A DNA stretch of 64,000 nt from an archaeon UBA583 (GTDB taxonomy: Archaea > Nanobdellota > Nanobdellia > Woesearchaeales > UBA583). A model generated the notes under the pieces. The model was not told where the DNA came from and searched no databases. It saw only the letters and a program-made list of their open reading frames with translations. The translations under genes were made by a program, and so were the position numbers. Below, piece by piece: positions 38,201 to 46,540 of the stretch; the stretch's first letter is position 1; every line of letters starts with the position of its first letter. Where the stretch lies: contig DAXK01000032.1 in assembly GCA_002506365.1 (NCBI GenBank), forward strand, positions 1 to 64,000. The letters run 5' to 3'.

Positions 38201-38673
38201 GGATATAAATCCCCTGCTGAAATATTATTTGAACCTGAATTCAAACTAACAATTTCAGTATCAATAAACTCATAAGTTTCAAAAATTCCAAAATCTGTAA
38301 AAACAACAACATTTGCTTTAGCTGAAGAAACATTTTTTAAACAATCAGCCAAATTAATTTTTGAAAGACCTGAAAAACTTGCTGAAACATTATCACACTC
38401 AACACCATTAATTTCAATTTTATTAATAGTTGAATTTTGTCCAGCATTAAAATAAAAAACATCTCCAACTAACTCCTGTGAACTAATTTTACCCAAACTA
38501 CCACTAGCTCCCGTAAAATCTCCTTGAACTTCAGCATCCACAAACAACTGCGATGAAAAATTACCAAACCAACCTTGAAAAAACACTACTGAACTAACAG
38601 CAACAACTAACATCAAACTCATTGCAACAACAGGACTTATCCCTTTTTTAAAATTATTATTCAAACATATCAT
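35218..38673 (-). CDS. Very large archaeal pilin-type adhesin with ELYKYDG propeller-like repeats
   Basis: About 1151 residues. Class III signal (MICLNNNFKKG before ISPVVAMSLMLVVAV), GWFGNFSSQLFVDAE, a proline stretch (PPPPPP near 190), an Ig-like region about 200-350 and then a long run of repeats to the C-terminus with EL(Y/F)-x(2)-DG, SNPS/GSxPxxLxxF and GxLYF. The repeat type is shared with the 11.6-13.1 kb protein but much more numerous. ATG at 38671-38673 is preferred over GTG at 38682. It directly follows module A on the same strand with its own TATA-like box (about 38689-38700). Confidence 0.8.
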   Translation of the reverse strand: MICLNNNFKKGISPVVAMSLMLVVAVSSVVFFQGWFGNFSSQLFVDAEVQGDFTGASGSLGKISSQELVGDVFYFNAGQNSTINKIEINGVECDNVSASFSGLSKINLADCLKNVSSAKANVVVFTDFGIFETYEFIDTEIVSLNSGSNNISAGDLYPLDNLANYVANYTYVISSVWDGEGIPPPPPPPIMKYDYSLETFEGHNTVRVNLNLSSNGFGKMKFSFNDDVTLSSVYVKSDCGDNDVSITFTQSTDFDSLGEYGTFPYTEGAFYSPTTFEGYTENEAKEYENYFSYPYVELNNFVKLPFNKYFENNDEVLVSFGGFSPNGDSCYMEFYFEEDVDVLETFMTAIDALQSYSLASFSTINMDLSNIQLDNYNSITTNEYYLRELKTGMFNSKLYFPGGLASSGNELMSFDGSSFNLEKNLNFQTKDSNPIVEGKSNDGSLYIKYNFPRPYKLYKYKSGVLTEMTIDGGREAGSINEIFTYGGEEYILMDYPTTNSNANLFRVDGTNLVEVTDSSQATLMGDASGFVELNGKMYFGAQSFSPSQSSFYSFNGTDVVKSYTFATHTYGIYDITKYNNEILFTHRHPTTGTEIYRSDGETYSTIVKDIIVGSGQSAPAFIGEIAGELYFRTNNDFIRKLNSSLDVIDIKDFDYYKDSAIINNKLYFSGRENDDGIGNELYIYDGSIWSNLDLKSGLSGSTPDDLTFFDDKVFFTTSSLHSTVNLYYIDNLNVLHNASELGNIGLSFDDMTFSSFYSGVDVNDFVFTGDHSQYGREVYVYDLVSNNVSLLVDYNGEEYGSDPDNFVIENGKLYLTAAEEIYEIDNSNNYNKIGDKSVISYSSPDVLHFYDGKLYFTDGVSGYGTELFRLDGNVTNLAVDLKSGSSSGSPSNLFNFEGNMYFSGESSSSFGKELYKYDGASAIRVSDLSTGSADSYPQKFTEYNGKMYFVARVSGFSDYTLVSYDGSSISILNNDFGGVDVSGQFKYLFVYDNKLFFIYSGEEDGDNIGYFDGTNIYGISPINSKISDLKAIVTNGELYLVNEYRNMDWDYFYELHYFNNSIMNYSLVSTLTYPTYNAISRTFYSLSNGIYTTYLDNVNNVHKVIFFDPITKKEYDLGSDISGFNDLGSIFVELAGKQYMLYTNEFSGGES

Positions 38674-38767
38674 ACAATACACACCTACTTAAATATAATC
38701 TATACTAACATAAAATATTTATAAATTATTTTTATTTATTCCAATGACAAAACAAAATAAATTAAAA

Positions 38768-38806
38768 TAAAAAATGAATATAGAAATAAAAAATGAATAT
38801 AGGAAT
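38768..38806. repeat. Short 19-bp tandem repeat
   Basis: Two near-identical copies of a unit reading ATAAAAAATGAATATAG(A/G)A, with a partial third. Lies in the promoter-distal spacer between the debranching enzyme stop and the large adhesin promoter. No function suggested. Confidence 0.4.
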
Positions 38807-38829
38807 AAAAAAATAATTAAAAATATAAT

Positions 38830-40821
38830 TTAATTTTCTTTAACAAATAACTTATCAATCATTTCAACAAAACTAGTTGAACTAGTTAAATGAGCTAAAT
38901 TCCCTTCAGATGTTTTCTCAACTGAACTACTAAGCTCACTTGAAAACCCAATAGACCCACATTCTAAAACATCATGAGTTGAACTACTTAAAATTGAAGA
39001 AATAATTTTTCTATACTTATTTTCATTTAAATCATTTAAACAAATTGCTGTTAAATTATTCATATAAAAAAAAGAATCTCCCAAATCTCTACTTTTCCTA
39101 TCAAAACCAGAATGAGTATCAATAAAATCCTTATGCTCAGAACTTAAAGAAGAAATTCCACTCCAATCATTCTTTAAAACCATTAAACTTTTATCAATTA
39201 TTTCCTCCCACTCAGACCTTAAAAATAAATCTGGAAAAAAATAATAAGCTGAAAAAACATCATAAGTAATTTTTTCCAAACTTAAACTAGAATATAAATT
39301 TCCACCCCTAACAAAACTAGATTTAATTTTTAATTTCAATAAATTTTCAAAATCTAAAAATTTCTCAACATCCATATCTGAACCTACAATTTTACCCAAA
39401 AATGCCATAAAAGAAGAAAAACTCAAAAATAAAACTTGGACATTTAAAGGAAACTTATCAAAACAATTATCTCTAAAACCATTTAAATTTTTAACCTTAA
39501 TTAATTCATTATCAAAATCCCAATTATACTTCACTATATTTAAAAAACTTGAATTTAACTTTCTATAAATTAATAATAACTCATCATTTGAATAAACTTT
39601 ATGTAACTCATCTCTATCAATTAAATAATATAAAAAATCTTCAATTCTTTTACCCAATAAAAAAACAATATCACAATTACTCTCATTATCTCTCGACAAT
39701 AAATTTTTCAAACCTCCAGTTTTAGAATCTATATTTTTTAAATAAAAATCAATCCTACTTTTAACTAAACCAACTTCCCCCAAATTAATTAAAGCTCGAA
39801 GTCCAAAAATATCATCCCTAGCCCAAACATTTGAAAAATAAGGATAACCTGCAAAACTCCCAATACCAACATACTTATTTTTTAATTCAACATTTAAAAA
39901 TTTATAACAAGCAGCACAAGATAAATCATAAGCAACTTTCACTTTCTCAGATAACGGTTTTTCAAAATTAATATTTGAAATATTTTCAAAAAAATTTAAA
40001 GTTTCATTATTTGAAATATCTTCAACCTCAATTTGATGTTTTTCCAATAATTCAATTTGAGATTTAACCTCATCTAAACTAAACCCACAACCAAAAAATA
40101 ATTTTTTATTATTTAAAATATTAACTTGCATCAACCTATAAACTGACCATTTCCAATCAGATTTTTGTAATCTTGTAAATTCATAATGTTTTGTAACAAA
40201 TTTTTCAACTAAATCATAAGCAAAATTTTGAGCTTTAACCCCTAAAAATTGTTTGTATGAATACTTCCCATTATTTTTTGTAAACTCAACATACACAACA
40301 CCATCTTCAGTAAAAGTTTTATAATCTCTCCCTGACTTATTAAAATCATTTTTCTTCTTCATATCTAAATCAATATTTAAAGTTCCCTCAAAGTTTGAAA
40401 TTTCATAAATTAAACCCCCTGTAGGACCTACAAAAAAAGAATCCTTTGTGCAACTTTTATCTTTTGAAAAAAAATTATTAGTAGAATCTAAATAATCACT
40501 TGGAGTTTCATCATCTGAATAAGTATAATTTAATTCCTCAGTAAATTTAGACTTAAAACTTCTCTCAACTCTATTTCCAAAATAACTAACTTTATCAACA
40601 TCAACTCCAACTGGAAAAATTGATTCAACAAATTTAAATATCTCAACAGTTGAACTCTTACAAACATTAAATCCTTGATACTTACAAGAATTAGAACTAA
40701 CTCCCAAATTTAAAAAATCCCCTTTAGAATTAGTAAGTAAAAAATTTAAATTTAAAAGATCTTTTTCAGAAATCTGTTTAAATGTGTGATTTTTCTTACC
40801 CAAAACATAATCTATAATCAT
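38830..40821 (-). CDS. Glycogen debranching enzyme-like (amylo-alpha-1,6-glucosidase family)
   Basis: About 663 residues. The N-terminal beta domain carries CKYQGFNVCKSS, and the C-terminal (alpha/alpha)6-type domain carries FSNVWARDDIFGLRALINLG (shorter form of the GRDT-type motif), GGLKNLLS, and a conserved end SEGNLAHLTSSTSFVEM. Together these suggest the GH133/amylo-1,6-glucosidase class that removes glycogen branch points. The longest frame starts at 40998 but adds 59 low-complexity hydrophobic residues; ATG at 40819-40821 is preferred because an ATTTATATTTAA box lies about 26-29 nt upstream. It links to the GH57 and glycosyltransferase genes as a possible glycogen pathway. Confidence 0.7.
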   Translation of the reverse strand: MIIDYVLGKKNHTFKQISEKDLLNLNFLLTNSKGDFLNLGVSSNSCKYQGFNVCKSSTVEIFKFVESIFPVGVDVDKVSYFGNRVERSFKSKFTEELNYTYSDDETPSDYLDSTNNFFSKDKSCTKDSFFVGPTGGLIYEISNFEGTLNIDLDMKKKNDFNKSGRDYKTFTEDGVVYVEFTKNNGKYSYKQFLGVKAQNFAYDLVEKFVTKHYEFTRLQKSDWKWSVYRLMQVNILNNKKLFFGCGFSLDEVKSQIELLEKHQIEVEDISNNETLNFFENISNINFEKPLSEKVKVAYDLSCAACYKFLNVELKNKYVGIGSFAGYPYFSNVWARDDIFGLRALINLGEVGLVKSRIDFYLKNIDSKTGGLKNLLSRDNESNCDIVFLLGKRIEDFLYYLIDRDELHKVYSNDELLLIYRKLNSSFLNIVKYNWDFDNELIKVKNLNGFRDNCFDKFPLNVQVLFLSFSSFMAFLGKIVGSDMDVEKFLDFENLLKLKIKSSFVRGGNLYSSLSLEKITYDVFSAYYFFPDLFLRSEWEEIIDKSLMVLKNDWSGISSLSSEHKDFIDTHSGFDRKSRDLGDSFFYMNNLTAICLNDLNENKYRKIISSILSSSTHDVLECGSIGFSSELSSSVEKTSEGNLAHLTSSTSFVEMIDKLFVKEN

Positions 40822-41008
40822 AATAATAAATATAAAATTATTAATTAAATATAAATGTCGAAATTCAAAAATGACAAGAACAAATACCACTAAAAAAAAA
40901 TACAAAACCCCAATTCTTAATTTATCAGTCAAAACTAAAACTAAAAAACAAATTACACAAATAAATAATATAAAGTTATAATTTAGTATAACAAACACAA
41001 CTTAAAAA

Positions 41009-41461
41009 ATGGGAAATTCTATATTTGGAGATTCAAAAGATGAACACAGCGAAGCATTTACAAAAATTGATACACACTCCAAAGCAATATTAACAGTTAC
41101 ACAAAGACAAAAAGATTTAGAATCAAAATTAGATTTAATTGACGAAAAAATTGAATTACTCGACCACAACTCAATCTCAAATATTAAAAAAATTAATTCA
41201 GACATTAAATCATTAAGAACTGACATGAGAGATTTAACAAATGATTTAAACGAAATGAAATCATTTAACTCAAAAGTTAAAAAACAAATTTCACTAATGA
41301 CTACAAAAGATGAAGTTAAAAAACTAGAAAAATATATTGACTTATGGAATCCTATGACTTTTGTAACAAGAGAAGAACTAAAAAAATCAAAAGAAGAAAC
41401 ATTAGATGCAATTAAAGAAATCATCGGCGATTTTTTAGAACCAAATAAAAATGAAAAATAA
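41009..41461 (+). CDS. Coiled-coil protein of unknown function
   Basis: 150 residues, soluble, with continuous coiled coil about 25-110 and a conserved-looking end EKYIDLWNPMTFVTREEL followed by an acidic tail. Archaeal archaellum accessory proteins of the ArlC type have a similar build, but no diagnostic motif allows that name. It ends inside a symmetrical terminator shared with the convergent lipoprotein gene. Confidence 0.6.
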   Translation: MGNSIFGDSKDEHSEAFTKIDTHSKAILTVTQRQKDLESKLDLIDEKIELLDHNSISNIKKINSDIKSLRTDMRDLTNDLNEMKSFNSKVKKQISLMTTKDEVKKLEKYIDLWNPMTFVTREELKKSKEETLDAIKEIIGDFLEPNKNEK

Positions 41462-41489
41462 TTTAATCAAAAATTAATTTTGATTAAAT
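41461..41489. terminator. Bidirectional hairpin terminator between convergent genes
   Basis: Perfect 12-bp arms ATTTAATCAAAA/TTTTGATTAAAT with a 5-nt loop. The plus-strand gene ends at the first base and the minus-strand gene's stop codon is in the loop, so the hairpin can serve both transcripts. Confidence 0.6.
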
Positions 41490-42016
41490 TCAGGTTGAAT
41501 TTTTCTCTCAATAGTTTTCCCAAATACTTCAGACACAATCCAGAATTCAGAATTTAAATCCTTAATATATAAAACAGTAGGAACCTCATAATCTCCTGCT
41601 TGAACTAAACCACTAGCAACACAATGATCTTCACCCTTAAAAATTTCAATTCCTAAAATCTCAAAAGCAACAGAAACTGATTCATCAACTTGTTGATCTA
41701 AAGTAGTTCCCTCAATACACCAATCAGCTAAAGCTACATTCTCAGCACCAGACACATCAACATTTGACTCAACAACAATTGAACCATCATCTTCAAACTT
41801 AGCTGTTGCTGAAGTATCACCAGTTTGAGCAGTAACCGAACCATCCTCATTTAAAGTTGCACTAGCATCTCCATTTTCAGACTCTACAGTTAAAGTATTA
41901 TCTTCAACTTGAACTCCATCAACACCAGACAAATTATCTTCAACTTGAACTCCCGCGCTACAACCTGCAAAAACAAGCATAACTAAACTTAATAATAAAA
42001 AATTTAAATTTTTCAT
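41474..42016 (-). CDS. Predicted lipoprotein with duplicated Val/Asp/Asn motif
   Basis: 180 residues. Signal peptide and lipobox LVFAGC (Cys at about residue 19). The mature N-terminus has two copies of GVQVEDN, then beta-strand-like acidic repeats (SATLNEDGSVTAQTGDTSA) and a C-terminal domain about 95-175 with two cysteines. No recognised family. Lipid-anchored on the outer face of the membrane by inference. Confidence 0.65.
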   Translation of the reverse strand: MKNLNFLLLSLVMLVFAGCSAGVQVEDNLSGVDGVQVEDNTLTVESENGDASATLNEDGSVTAQTGDTSATAKFEDDGSIVVESNVDVSGAENVALADWCIEGTTLDQQVDESVSVAFEILGIEIFKGEDHCVASGLVQAGDYEVPTVLYIKDLNSEFWIVSEVFGKTIERKIQPEFNQN

Positions 42017-42155
42017 AACAACACAATAAAAAAATAGATTAAAAATAAATGTAACCTTAACTAGTTACAAAAAATACATAAAACTGAAACTAGAAAATAA
42101 AAACTTTAAAGTTTCAATCAAACAATATAAAAAAGAATAATCATTAACTTAAACT

Positions 42156-42656
42156 ATGCCAAAAAGAATTATCTCAAAAAGAAGAAAAAATAGGATAGAA
42201 GATGGTTCAAGAGATATCTACGGAACAATTATTGTATTAGCATTAATTGTATCATTTGAACACTATCAAATAACTCCAATTAAAATGTTAATATCCATAA
42301 TTGGAACTCTTTTAGTAATTGCAATTGCTGAAACCTATGTAATTACCCAAAAAGAATCATACTATAAAAAAAGAAGACTTACAAAAGATGAATTTAAACA
42401 CATTGTAAAACACGAATTTCAAATTATGATAGCTTCAGAAATACCAGTATTAGTATTTGTGCTCCAACACTTTAACCTAATAACAATTGAAACTGCATTC
42501 ACTCTTGCAAAAGCATTAGGACTCCTTACAATATTTAGTTTTAGTATGGTAATAGAAAGAGCAATGAAAAAACCATGGATAAAATCAATTTTATTATCTT
42601 TAGTATCCACAGGAATTGGATTATTAATAATCGGACTAAAAATACTAACAAAATAA
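42156..42656 (+). CDS. Small four-segment membrane protein
   Basis: 166 residues. Basic N-terminus (MPKRIISKRRKNR), then four hydrophobic segments (about 24-38, 42-62, 87-105 and 112-163 as two passes), separated by basic loops. No domain recognised. The genes on either side on the plus strand are also small unknowns; their spacing is not tight enough to call an operon. Confidence 0.6.
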   Translation: MPKRIISKRRKNRIEDGSRDIYGTIIVLALIVSFEHYQITPIKMLISIIGTLLVIAIAETYVITQKESYYKKRRLTKDEFKHIVKHEFQIMIASEIPVLVFVLQHFNLITIETAFTLAKALGLLTIFSFSMVIERAMKKPWIKSILLSLVSTGIGLLIIGLKILTK

Positions 42657-42714
42657 ATTAACTTCCAAATAAATACCAAATAATATAAATAAAAATAATC
42701 ATAATTAAATAAAA

Positions 42715-43176
42715 ATGGAAAACACTGAATTTAAAACATTTGAAATAAATTTTGAAAATCAAATTGAAAAGTTACAAGATTACTATAATCAAAATAAAGC
42801 AGTTCAAAAAAAAATTAATTTACAAGATGAAATTAATAAATACCCAACTGAAAATAAAGAATTTATCTTAAATACAAAAGATGAATTTAGAGGTCTAATT
42901 GCCAAATATCTTCAAAATTCAATTCAAACTAATGAAAGTTTACAAGTTTATTGCTTAACAATTACAAAACAAATGCTTGGAACAATTGGAATAATTAATT
43001 TTTTATTTAACCAAACTTTAAACATTAAAGATAAATCTATTGATAATGAAAAAAGAAAATTATACTTTAACCTAAATAAAGAATTTAAAGATAAATATAC
43101 TGAAAGATTCATCTATGATATGTTTAAAGAAGAACTATTAAGAATTTGTAAATTAAACGGAATAATCTTGAGTTAG
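42715..43176 (+). CDS. Small soluble protein of unknown function
   Basis: 153 residues, helical, Lys/Asn/Glu-rich, no signal or membrane segment. Its stop codon lies in the loop of a 9-bp hairpin at 43163-43186. No family recognised. Confidence 0.55.
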   Translation: MENTEFKTFEINFENQIEKLQDYYNQNKAVQKKINLQDEINKYPTENKEFILNTKDEFRGLIAKYLQNSIQTNESLQVYCLTITKQMLGTIGIINFLFNQTLNIKDKSIDNEKRKLYFNLNKEFKDKYTERFIYDMFKEELLRICKLNGIILS

Positions 43177-43186
43177 TTCAAGATTA
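43163..43186 (+). terminator. Hairpin overlapping a stop codon
   Basis: TAATCTTGA/TCAAGATTA, 9-bp arms and 6-nt loop containing the TAG stop of the preceding gene, followed by A/T-rich sequence. A stop-in-hairpin arrangement also occurs at 53.1 and 63.1 kb. Confidence 0.5.
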
Positions 43187-43228
43187 AATTAATTCTAAAT
43201 TACATTAATTCAAAATAATAAATATAAA

Positions 43229-43525
43229 ATGACTAAAAATACAAAAGTTACAATTGAAGATTTTTTAGCACCATTTAATTGGGAAATCAGAGAAATCATC
43301 GACAACATATCAGGAGAAATATTTCAAGAATTTCCAAACATTAAAGAAAAAATATCTAATTCTAAAATTATTTACAAAGACCCCGAATTTGGAAACTTTT
43401 TACAAATAAAAGCAAACGATAAAATTGTAACAATTTCTCACCTTAAAAATAAAATCTCTAAAGAATTTAAATCCCACACAGAAATAAACTTACAAGAATT
43501 AAAACTATTCTTCAAATCAAAATAG
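43229..43525 (+). CDS. Small unknown protein
   Basis: 98 residues, mixed alpha/beta, no signal or membrane segment (starts MTKNTKVTIEDFLAPFNWE). Converges with the small gene downstream of the DEAD-box helicase with 19 nt between stops. No family recognised. Confidence 0.5.
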   Translation: MTKNTKVTIEDFLAPFNWEIREIIDNISGEIFQEFPNIKEKISNSKIIYKDPEFGNFLQIKANDKIVTISHLKNKISKEFKSHTEINLQELKLFFKSK

Positions 43526-43544
43526 TAAATAAATTATATTAAAA

Positions 43545-43745
43545 TTATTTATTATATAAAACTCTCTTAAAAATAACATCTGCCTTATGATCTAAATATT
43601 TATCTCCAAAATCTGAACGAAAAACATCTAAATTATCTTCAATATCTCTTTTTAATTCCCTAATTATATCTACATTAGTTGTATCAATCTCTCCAAACTT
43701 ATTTTTCAAATCCAAAATAATTTTATCTCGCACATTATTATCCAT
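43545..43745 (-). CDS. Small helical protein downstream of DEAD-box helicase
   Basis: 66 residues, charged and helical, no known motif. It begins 17 nt after the helicase stop on the same strand, so it is probably in the same transcript. Function unknown. Confidence 0.5.
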   Translation of the reverse strand: MDNNVRDKIILDLKNKFGEIDTTNVDIIRELKRDIEDNLDVFRSDFGDKYLDHKADVIFKRVLYNK

Positions 43746-43762
43746 TTTTATATTACATTAAA

Positions 43763-45115
43763 TTATTTTAAACTACTCTTCCTCTTCTTTTTTTTATTAG
43801 CATTTTTAGCCTTTAATAAATCAGTAATATCAACTCTAAAAACAGTATTAGAAGTTCCTTTATTTTTCATATCCTTTTTCTTTTTATATTGAGGCTTAGC
43901 AGCAGAACCAGTAACAACTCTAGCCTTTTCTAAATGAAACTCATGTTTTTGCTGAACTAATTTTTTCCCAATAAAATCCTCTATATTATTTAAAAAATGT
44001 TTTTCCTCAGGACTACATAAACTATAACTATAACCCTTTTTACCGGCACGTCCACATCTCCCAATCCTATGAACATAAACTTCAGCATTTGTAGGTAAAT
44101 CAAAATTCACAACAGCCGACACATCATCAATATCTAAACCACGAGATCCTAAATCTGTAGCAATTAAAAACTTAGTATCCTTAAAAGAAATATTATTAAT
44201 TACCTTATCTCTATGAACATCTGACTTTTGAGCATGTAAAGCTTCAGAATGAACTCCATTATTACTTAAATAACGAACTAAATTATCTGCTGACTTTCTT
44301 GAATTAATAAAAATTATAGCAGACTTTACTTCTTTTTTTTTCAAAATAGATAATAAAACTTTAAACTTATTATCCTTAGATACATAAAATAACTCTTGAG
44401 AAATATTATCCGTTGAAATACTATCTCTTGAAATCTCAACACGAACAGGATTATCTAATAACTCATCAATAATCTCAGTAACTTTTTCTGTAATAGTTGC
44501 TGAAAAAAATAAACTTTGTTTCTTTCTAGGTAACATACGAACAATTTTTTTTAATTCATAAATTGAATCAATATCTAACATTCTATCGACTTCGTCCAAA
44601 ACAAAATAATCAAGTGAAGATAAATTAAATAACTTCTCATCAATACAAGATAACAATTTACCAGGAGTAGCCACAATAATATCTACTCCATTTTCAACTC
44701 CAGAAATAATTTGAGAATTCTCAACTCTCCCAAAAACTCCAAGAGATGAAACATTAATATACTTTGAAAACTTTTCAATCTCAAGCACAATCTGTTGACA
44801 CAATTCCCTATTTGGAACTAAAATAACTGAACGCACAGCTCCATTTTCAAGCGTTTTAGGCTCCTCAAGAATTTGTTGTAAAATAGGTAAAACAAAAGCA
44901 GCAGTTTTCCCAGTCCCAGTTTGAGCAAGACCTAAAACATCTCTACCTTGTAAAACATGTGAAATACTTTTCTCTTGAATTGGTGTAGGCTTTAAATAAT
45001 TACAATCAACCAAAGCCTTTTGAATTGAATCATCTAAATTAAAATCTGTAAACTTTGTAAAATTTATTTGCAAAGGTTTAGAAATTCCTGATTCTAAATT
45101 ATTTCCTAATTTCAT
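43763..45115 (-). CDS. DEAD-box RNA helicase
   Basis: 450 residues. Q motif (near YLKPTPIQEKSI), Walker A AQTGTGKTAAF, PNRELCQQ, ATPGKL, the DEVDRMLD form of DEAD, SAT, then IIFINSRKSAD, ATDLGSRGLDI and HRIGRCGRAGKKG in the second RecA-like domain. A basic tail (KKKKDMKNKG, KNANKKKKRK) after about residue 400 probably binds RNA. Likely unwinds RNA duplexes for rRNA or mRNA processing. CATTTATAAAG is centred about 24 nt upstream of the ATG. Confidence 0.95.
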   Translation of the reverse strand: MKLGNNLESGISKPLQINFTKFTDFNLDDSIQKALVDCNYLKPTPIQEKSISHVLQGRDVLGLAQTGTGKTAAFVLPILQQILEEPKTLENGAVRSVILVPNRELCQQIVLEIEKFSKYINVSSLGVFGRVENSQIISGVENGVDIIVATPGKLLSCIDEKLFNLSSLDYFVLDEVDRMLDIDSIYELKKIVRMLPRKKQSLFFSATITEKVTEIIDELLDNPVRVEISRDSISTDNISQELFYVSKDNKFKVLLSILKKKEVKSAIIFINSRKSADNLVRYLSNNGVHSEALHAQKSDVHRDKVINNISFKDTKFLIATDLGSRGLDIDDVSAVVNFDLPTNAEVYVHRIGRCGRAGKKGYSYSLCSPEEKHFLNNIEDFIGKKLVQQKHEFHLEKARVVTGSAAKPQYKKKKDMKNKGTSNTVFRVDITDLLKAKNANKKKKRKSSLK

Positions 45116-45153
45116 AATAAAATTAGTGATTATTCATTTATAAAGTATTATAA

Positions 45154-45294
45154 TTATTCACCCTTTGACTCAACAACTAATTTAACAGTATTTGGATAAT
45201 TTTCAATAATTTCCAAATCCTCTAAAGTTTTCTCACAATCCACCTTTTTAGCAAATTTATCAATCTCTTTAACCGATAACTTATGTTTTTTCAT
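45154..45294 (-). CDS. 46-residue acidic/basic microprotein
   Basis: Small ORF beginning MKKHKLSVKEIDKFAKK and ending VVESKGE, with no cysteines or membrane segment. Codon content looks protein-like and a TATA-like AAATATATAAC (about 45315-45324) lies 26 nt before the ATG, matching leaderless genes here. It ends about 10 nt before the TATA box of the downstream helicase. Function unknown. Confidence 0.45.
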   Translation of the reverse strand: MKKHKLSVKEIDKFAKKVDCEKTLEDLEIIENYPNTVKLVVESKGE

Positions 45295-45516
45295 AAAATA
45301 AAAATAAATAAAATAAATATATAACAATTTATAACAAAAAAATAAAATAAAAAATAACTACAAAAATTAAACCAATATAAATAAACTAAAAAAATAAGAT
45401 TAAATAAATTTTAAATTATAATACAATAAAAAAATAAGTTAAAATAAATAAATAAATAAAAATATTATAATTTAATTTAATTTAATTTAATTTAAACTAA
45501 ACTAAACTAAACTAAA
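45295..45516. other. A/T-only spacer
   Basis: 222 bases between a 46-residue ORF and the exchanger stop. It holds the promoter of the small ORF, (AAAT)n runs and part of a compound pentanucleotide repeat; no gene was seen. Confidence 0.6.
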
Positions 45517-45525
45517 CTAAACTAA
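45471..45525. repeat. Compound pentanucleotide microsatellite (TTTAA)5(ACTAA)6
   Basis: Five tandem TTTAA units are followed directly by six ACTAA units. On the minus strand the last TTAGT units encode the last codons and TAG stop of the cation exchanger. Gain or loss of a unit would alter the C-terminus or stop position, as in slipped-strand variation. Confidence 0.75.
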
Positions 45526-46503
45526 TCCAAAAGTTGAAAACACAAAAAAAGCATAAACAATTAATAAAGTCCATCCCTCCCATTGAGTAATCTTTTTATC
45601 TCTAGTCATAAACACATATAATAAAGTTGCAATAATCATAATAGGTAAAGCAAATCCAATTAATTCTGAACTAACCTTTAAATATCCTTCAGTTACAAAC
45701 CAAGGAGCAAATAAAGCAGGAACTCCCATAACCATAAATGAATTAAAAATATTTGAACCTAAAACATTTCCAACTGCCATCTCCGCATTTCCTTTTCTAG
45801 CAGCAGAAACTGTAACCATTAACTCAGGTAAAGAAGTTCCAAGTGCTACAGCAATTACAGCAATAATATCTTTCCCAATATCTAAAATATCTGAAATCAT
45901 AATAACTGAATCAATTGTATACTTAGCACCTAAAAAAATAAAAAACACAGAAGCAACTAAAATTCCCCAAGTTTTAAAACCTAATTTTTCCTTTTTAATT
46001 TCTTCAATATGTTTTTCTTCATCTGAATTCTTTTTATCCTCAGACTCTTTATGAGTTGAAATAGCATAAGAAATATATAAAACAATTCCAAAAAGCATAA
46101 TAACACCCTCACCAAATGTAAATTTACCATCTAAACTCATCATCAATAATAAAAAAGCTGAACATACAAGTAAAGGTAAATCAACACTCTCAATCTCATG
46201 AGAAATTGTAAACTTTTTAGCAATAATTGCCGCAATTCCTAATACAAGTAAAATATTTGCAATATTAGACCCTATAACATTTGCTGCTACAATCTCTGAA
46301 GAACCTGCAAAAACAGCAATCAAAGATGAAACTAATTCTGGAAGTGATGTTCCAAAAGCTACAATAGTTACTCCAACAATAAATGCTGGAATTCCAAAAT
46401 GTAATCCAATTTTCTCAGAAGATTCCGTAAAATAGTCTGAACTTTTAATTAATACTGCCAAAGCGACAATAAAAATTCCAATCCACATAATTAAGTCAAT
46501 CAT
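45517..46503 (-). CDS. Calcium/cation antiporter (CaCA superfamily, YrbG-like)
   Basis: 328 residues, about ten membrane segments in two inverted repeats. The paired signature is FGTSLPELVSSL...GSNIANI in the first half and LGTSLPELMVTV...GSNIFNS in the second. A cytosolic Lys/Glu loop separates the halves. Exchanges Na+ or H+ for Ca2+ or another cation across the membrane. CTTTATAAAAG is centred about 26 nt upstream. The C-terminus is encoded in a microsatellite. Confidence 0.9.
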   Translation of the reverse strand: MIDLIMWIGIFIVALAVLIKSSDYFTESSEKIGLHFGIPAFIVGVTIVAFGTSLPELVSSLIAVFAGSSEIVAANVIGSNIANILLVLGIAAIIAKKFTISHEIESVDLPLLVCSAFLLLMMSLDGKFTFGEGVIMLFGIVLYISYAISTHKESEDKKNSDEEKHIEEIKKEKLGFKTWGILVASVFFIFLGAKYTIDSVIMISDILDIGKDIIAVIAVALGTSLPELMVTVSAARKGNAEMAVGNVLGSNIFNSFMVMGVPALFAPWFVTEGYLKVSSELIGFALPIMIIATLLYVFMTRDKKITQWEGWTLLIVYAFFVFSTFGLV

Positions 46504-46540
46504 ATTAAAATTAGTCTAAAATTCTTTATAAAAGTATATA

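Noticed and set aside
40822..40998. N-terminal hydrophobic extension of the debranching enzyme, which would make it a membrane protein
   Set aside because: The extra residues are low-complexity Ile/Phe/Leu from an A/T spacer that contains the TATA-like box for the internal start.
41002..41424. Minus-strand 140-codon Ser/Phe/Leu frame
   Set aside because: Shadow of the coiled-coil gene on the plus strand, which has better composition and a matching terminator.
41009..41461. Archaellum accessory protein ArlC
   Set aside because: A generic coiled coil is not diagnostic and no other archaellum gene is nearby.
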